NCBI GenBank assembly: GCA_029261355.1 | Contig: JAJDBM010000010.1 | Coordinates: 62,001-126,000, forward strand | DNA: 64,000 nucleotides | DNA from: Nitrospirales bacterium | GTDB taxonomy: Bacteria > Nitrospirota > Nitrospiria > Nitrospirales > UBA8639 | Reading direction: 5' to 3' | Shown here: one piece after another, positions 63,243-64,000 of the stretch | How positions within the stretch are numbered: the stretch's first letter is position 1 | Layout: every line of letters starts with the position of its first letter | Notes under the pieces: generated by a model | What the model was told of the DNA's origin: nothing | The model's input: the letters and a program-made list of their open reading frames with translations, nothing else | Database searches by the model: none | Position numbers and translations under genes: made by a program

Positions 63243-64000
63243 ATGGACACCATGGACTCAATATGCAGGTTACGCAATCATCCTCTCTATAAACCGCAAA
63301 GACTATTTCTTCATGCCACAATAGTCATAGTCCTTTCCTGGTCCTTGGTATCGTGTCAGTCCATGGACCCTCGCAATGTGGATGTGACGCTTCCCGAAAC
63401 CCTGCCGACTGAAAAGGTGACCTCTTATAGTCAGGCTCTTACTGACTTAGGTTTGATGACAGAAATCTATAATACTGATCTTCTTAACATTCAAAGTAAT
63501 CCTATTGGCGATGACACTGGGGCCTCACGTTCGACTGGCAGCGAAATTCCTCAAGATATTACAGAAATGATCAAGACCTCCTTAAATTCTATTGGTGGAA
63601 ACGTCGTCTTTATTCCCTATGACCCGGCGTTTGTTCAAAACCAAACTTTAACTGGGTATTCCACCTTTGAAAATAAAACCATCCCTGACCTTGTCCTCAG
63701 CGGAGGGATCACGGAATTCGATCGAGGACTGGAGACTCGAGGCAAAAATACGGATGCTAGTGTTGACGTAGAAGTCAATGCTATGCCGGATTTCCTGCCT
63801 TCTAAAAATGTTGGATTTCGGTATGGGGATGAAGGGAAAACTGGACTTGCCAGAATCACGCTCGACTTTAACCTGTTGGATTTTCGAACCTTAGCTGGAA
63901 TCGCCAAAATTAATGCTGTGAATACGATGGAGGTCAATAAAGCTGTAGGGGGGAACGAATTAGGTATTAGCTTGTTTGGGCAAAGCTTTGGCCTGAAAGG
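63243..64000 (+). CDS. CsgG-like outer-membrane lipoprotein, cut by the window end
   Basis: An open frame of 252 or more residues runs off the right edge. A basic N-terminus and hydrophobic stretch end in a lipobox (SWSLVSC, Cys38). The mature part has a CsgG-like core: an NIGGNVV-type segment, FIPYDPAF, DLVLSGGITEFDRGLETRG (about residue 150), and ARITLDFNLLDFRTLAGIAK. CsgG is the nonameric secretion pore for curli subunits; HfaB is a relative in holdfast anchoring. An alternative start is the ATG at 63252. The C-terminus is missing, so the pore-forming part cannot be checked. Confidence 0.7.
   Translation, partial: MDTMDSICRLRNHPLYKPQRLFLHATIVIVLSWSLVSCQSMDPRNVDVTLPETLPTEKVTSYSQALTDLGLMTEIYNTDLLNIQSNPIGDDTGASRSTGSEIPQDITEMIKTSLNSIGGNVVFIPYDPAFVQNQTLTGYSTFENKTIPDLVLSGGITEFDRGLETRGKNTDASVDVEVNAMPDFLPSKNVGFRYGDEGKTGLARITLDFNLLDFRTLAGIAKINAVNTMEVNKAVGGNELGISLFGQSFGLK

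Overview
The window looks like a chromosomal segment from a Nitrospira-lineage bacterium (phylum Nitrospirota, nitrite oxidisers). I infer this from the gene mix, not from a database search. The main clue is an 11.5 kb respiratory locus with two CydA-like bd-type subunits and no CydB, a one-piece cytochrome b/b6, a Rieske protein, several c-type cytochromes and an ethylbenzene-dehydrogenase-gamma-like haem protein. Hopanoid genes, a PEP-CTERM protein and moderate GC also fit. Most of the window is well-packed housekeeping sequence. I see no insertion sequences, phage genes or CRISPR arrays.

Layout. 1-5.2 kb: an ISC iron-sulfur operon (tail of an Rrf2 regulator, iscS, iscU, iscA, hscB, hscA, iscX) with no ferredoxin gene. 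5.3-10.2 kb: penicillin-binding protein 1A, a peroxiredoxin, a thioredoxin-like protein, a tandem-domain PTPS/QueD protein and a second A-type Fe-S carrier. 10.4-13.3 kb: a reverse-strand peroxide-stress unit (PerR-like regulator with a near-perfect operator, rubrerythrin, GlpC/HdrD-like Fe-S protein, DUF3501). 13.6-26.6 kb: an SNF-type transporter, a double-length ThyX-like protein, TPR proteins, serC-serA, hisZ-dnaB and a type IV pilin. 26.9-39.3 kb: a nucleotide-sugar dehydrogenase, then a hopanoid/isoprenoid region (shc, hpnG, an MlaC/HpnM-like protein, an Omp85 barrel, dxs, ispG, tRNA-Cys, hpnH), which joins precursor supply (MEP pathway) to cyclisation, side-chain addition and probable lipid transport.

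40.1-51.6 kb is the respiratory locus. Its genes are tightly spaced on one strand and probably encode a composite membrane complex passing electrons between quinone, cytochromes c and a bd-like module. It follows an almost 800-base non-coding leader that ends in a terminator-like hairpin. ubiA lies convergent to it. 52.6-60 kb: a DUF2914 protein, tRNA-Thr, a bactofilin, several very small genes (one broken), a PEP-CTERM repeat protein and a translationally coupled trio ending in DUF2868 and DUF3482 proteins. 60.1-61 kb holds the remains of a sigma-54 activator gene with several stops and a frameshift.

61.1-64 kb is the most unusual part. Two exported proteins are built from 36-40-residue Asn/Ser/Gly/Ala-rich repeats. 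Next comes a small exported protein ending in a similar motif, then a lipoprotein with a CsgG-like core that runs off the window edge. I interpret this as a candidate curli-like (type VIII secretion, functional-amyloid) fibre system with its own repeat family. This is the best candidate for an undescribed system here.
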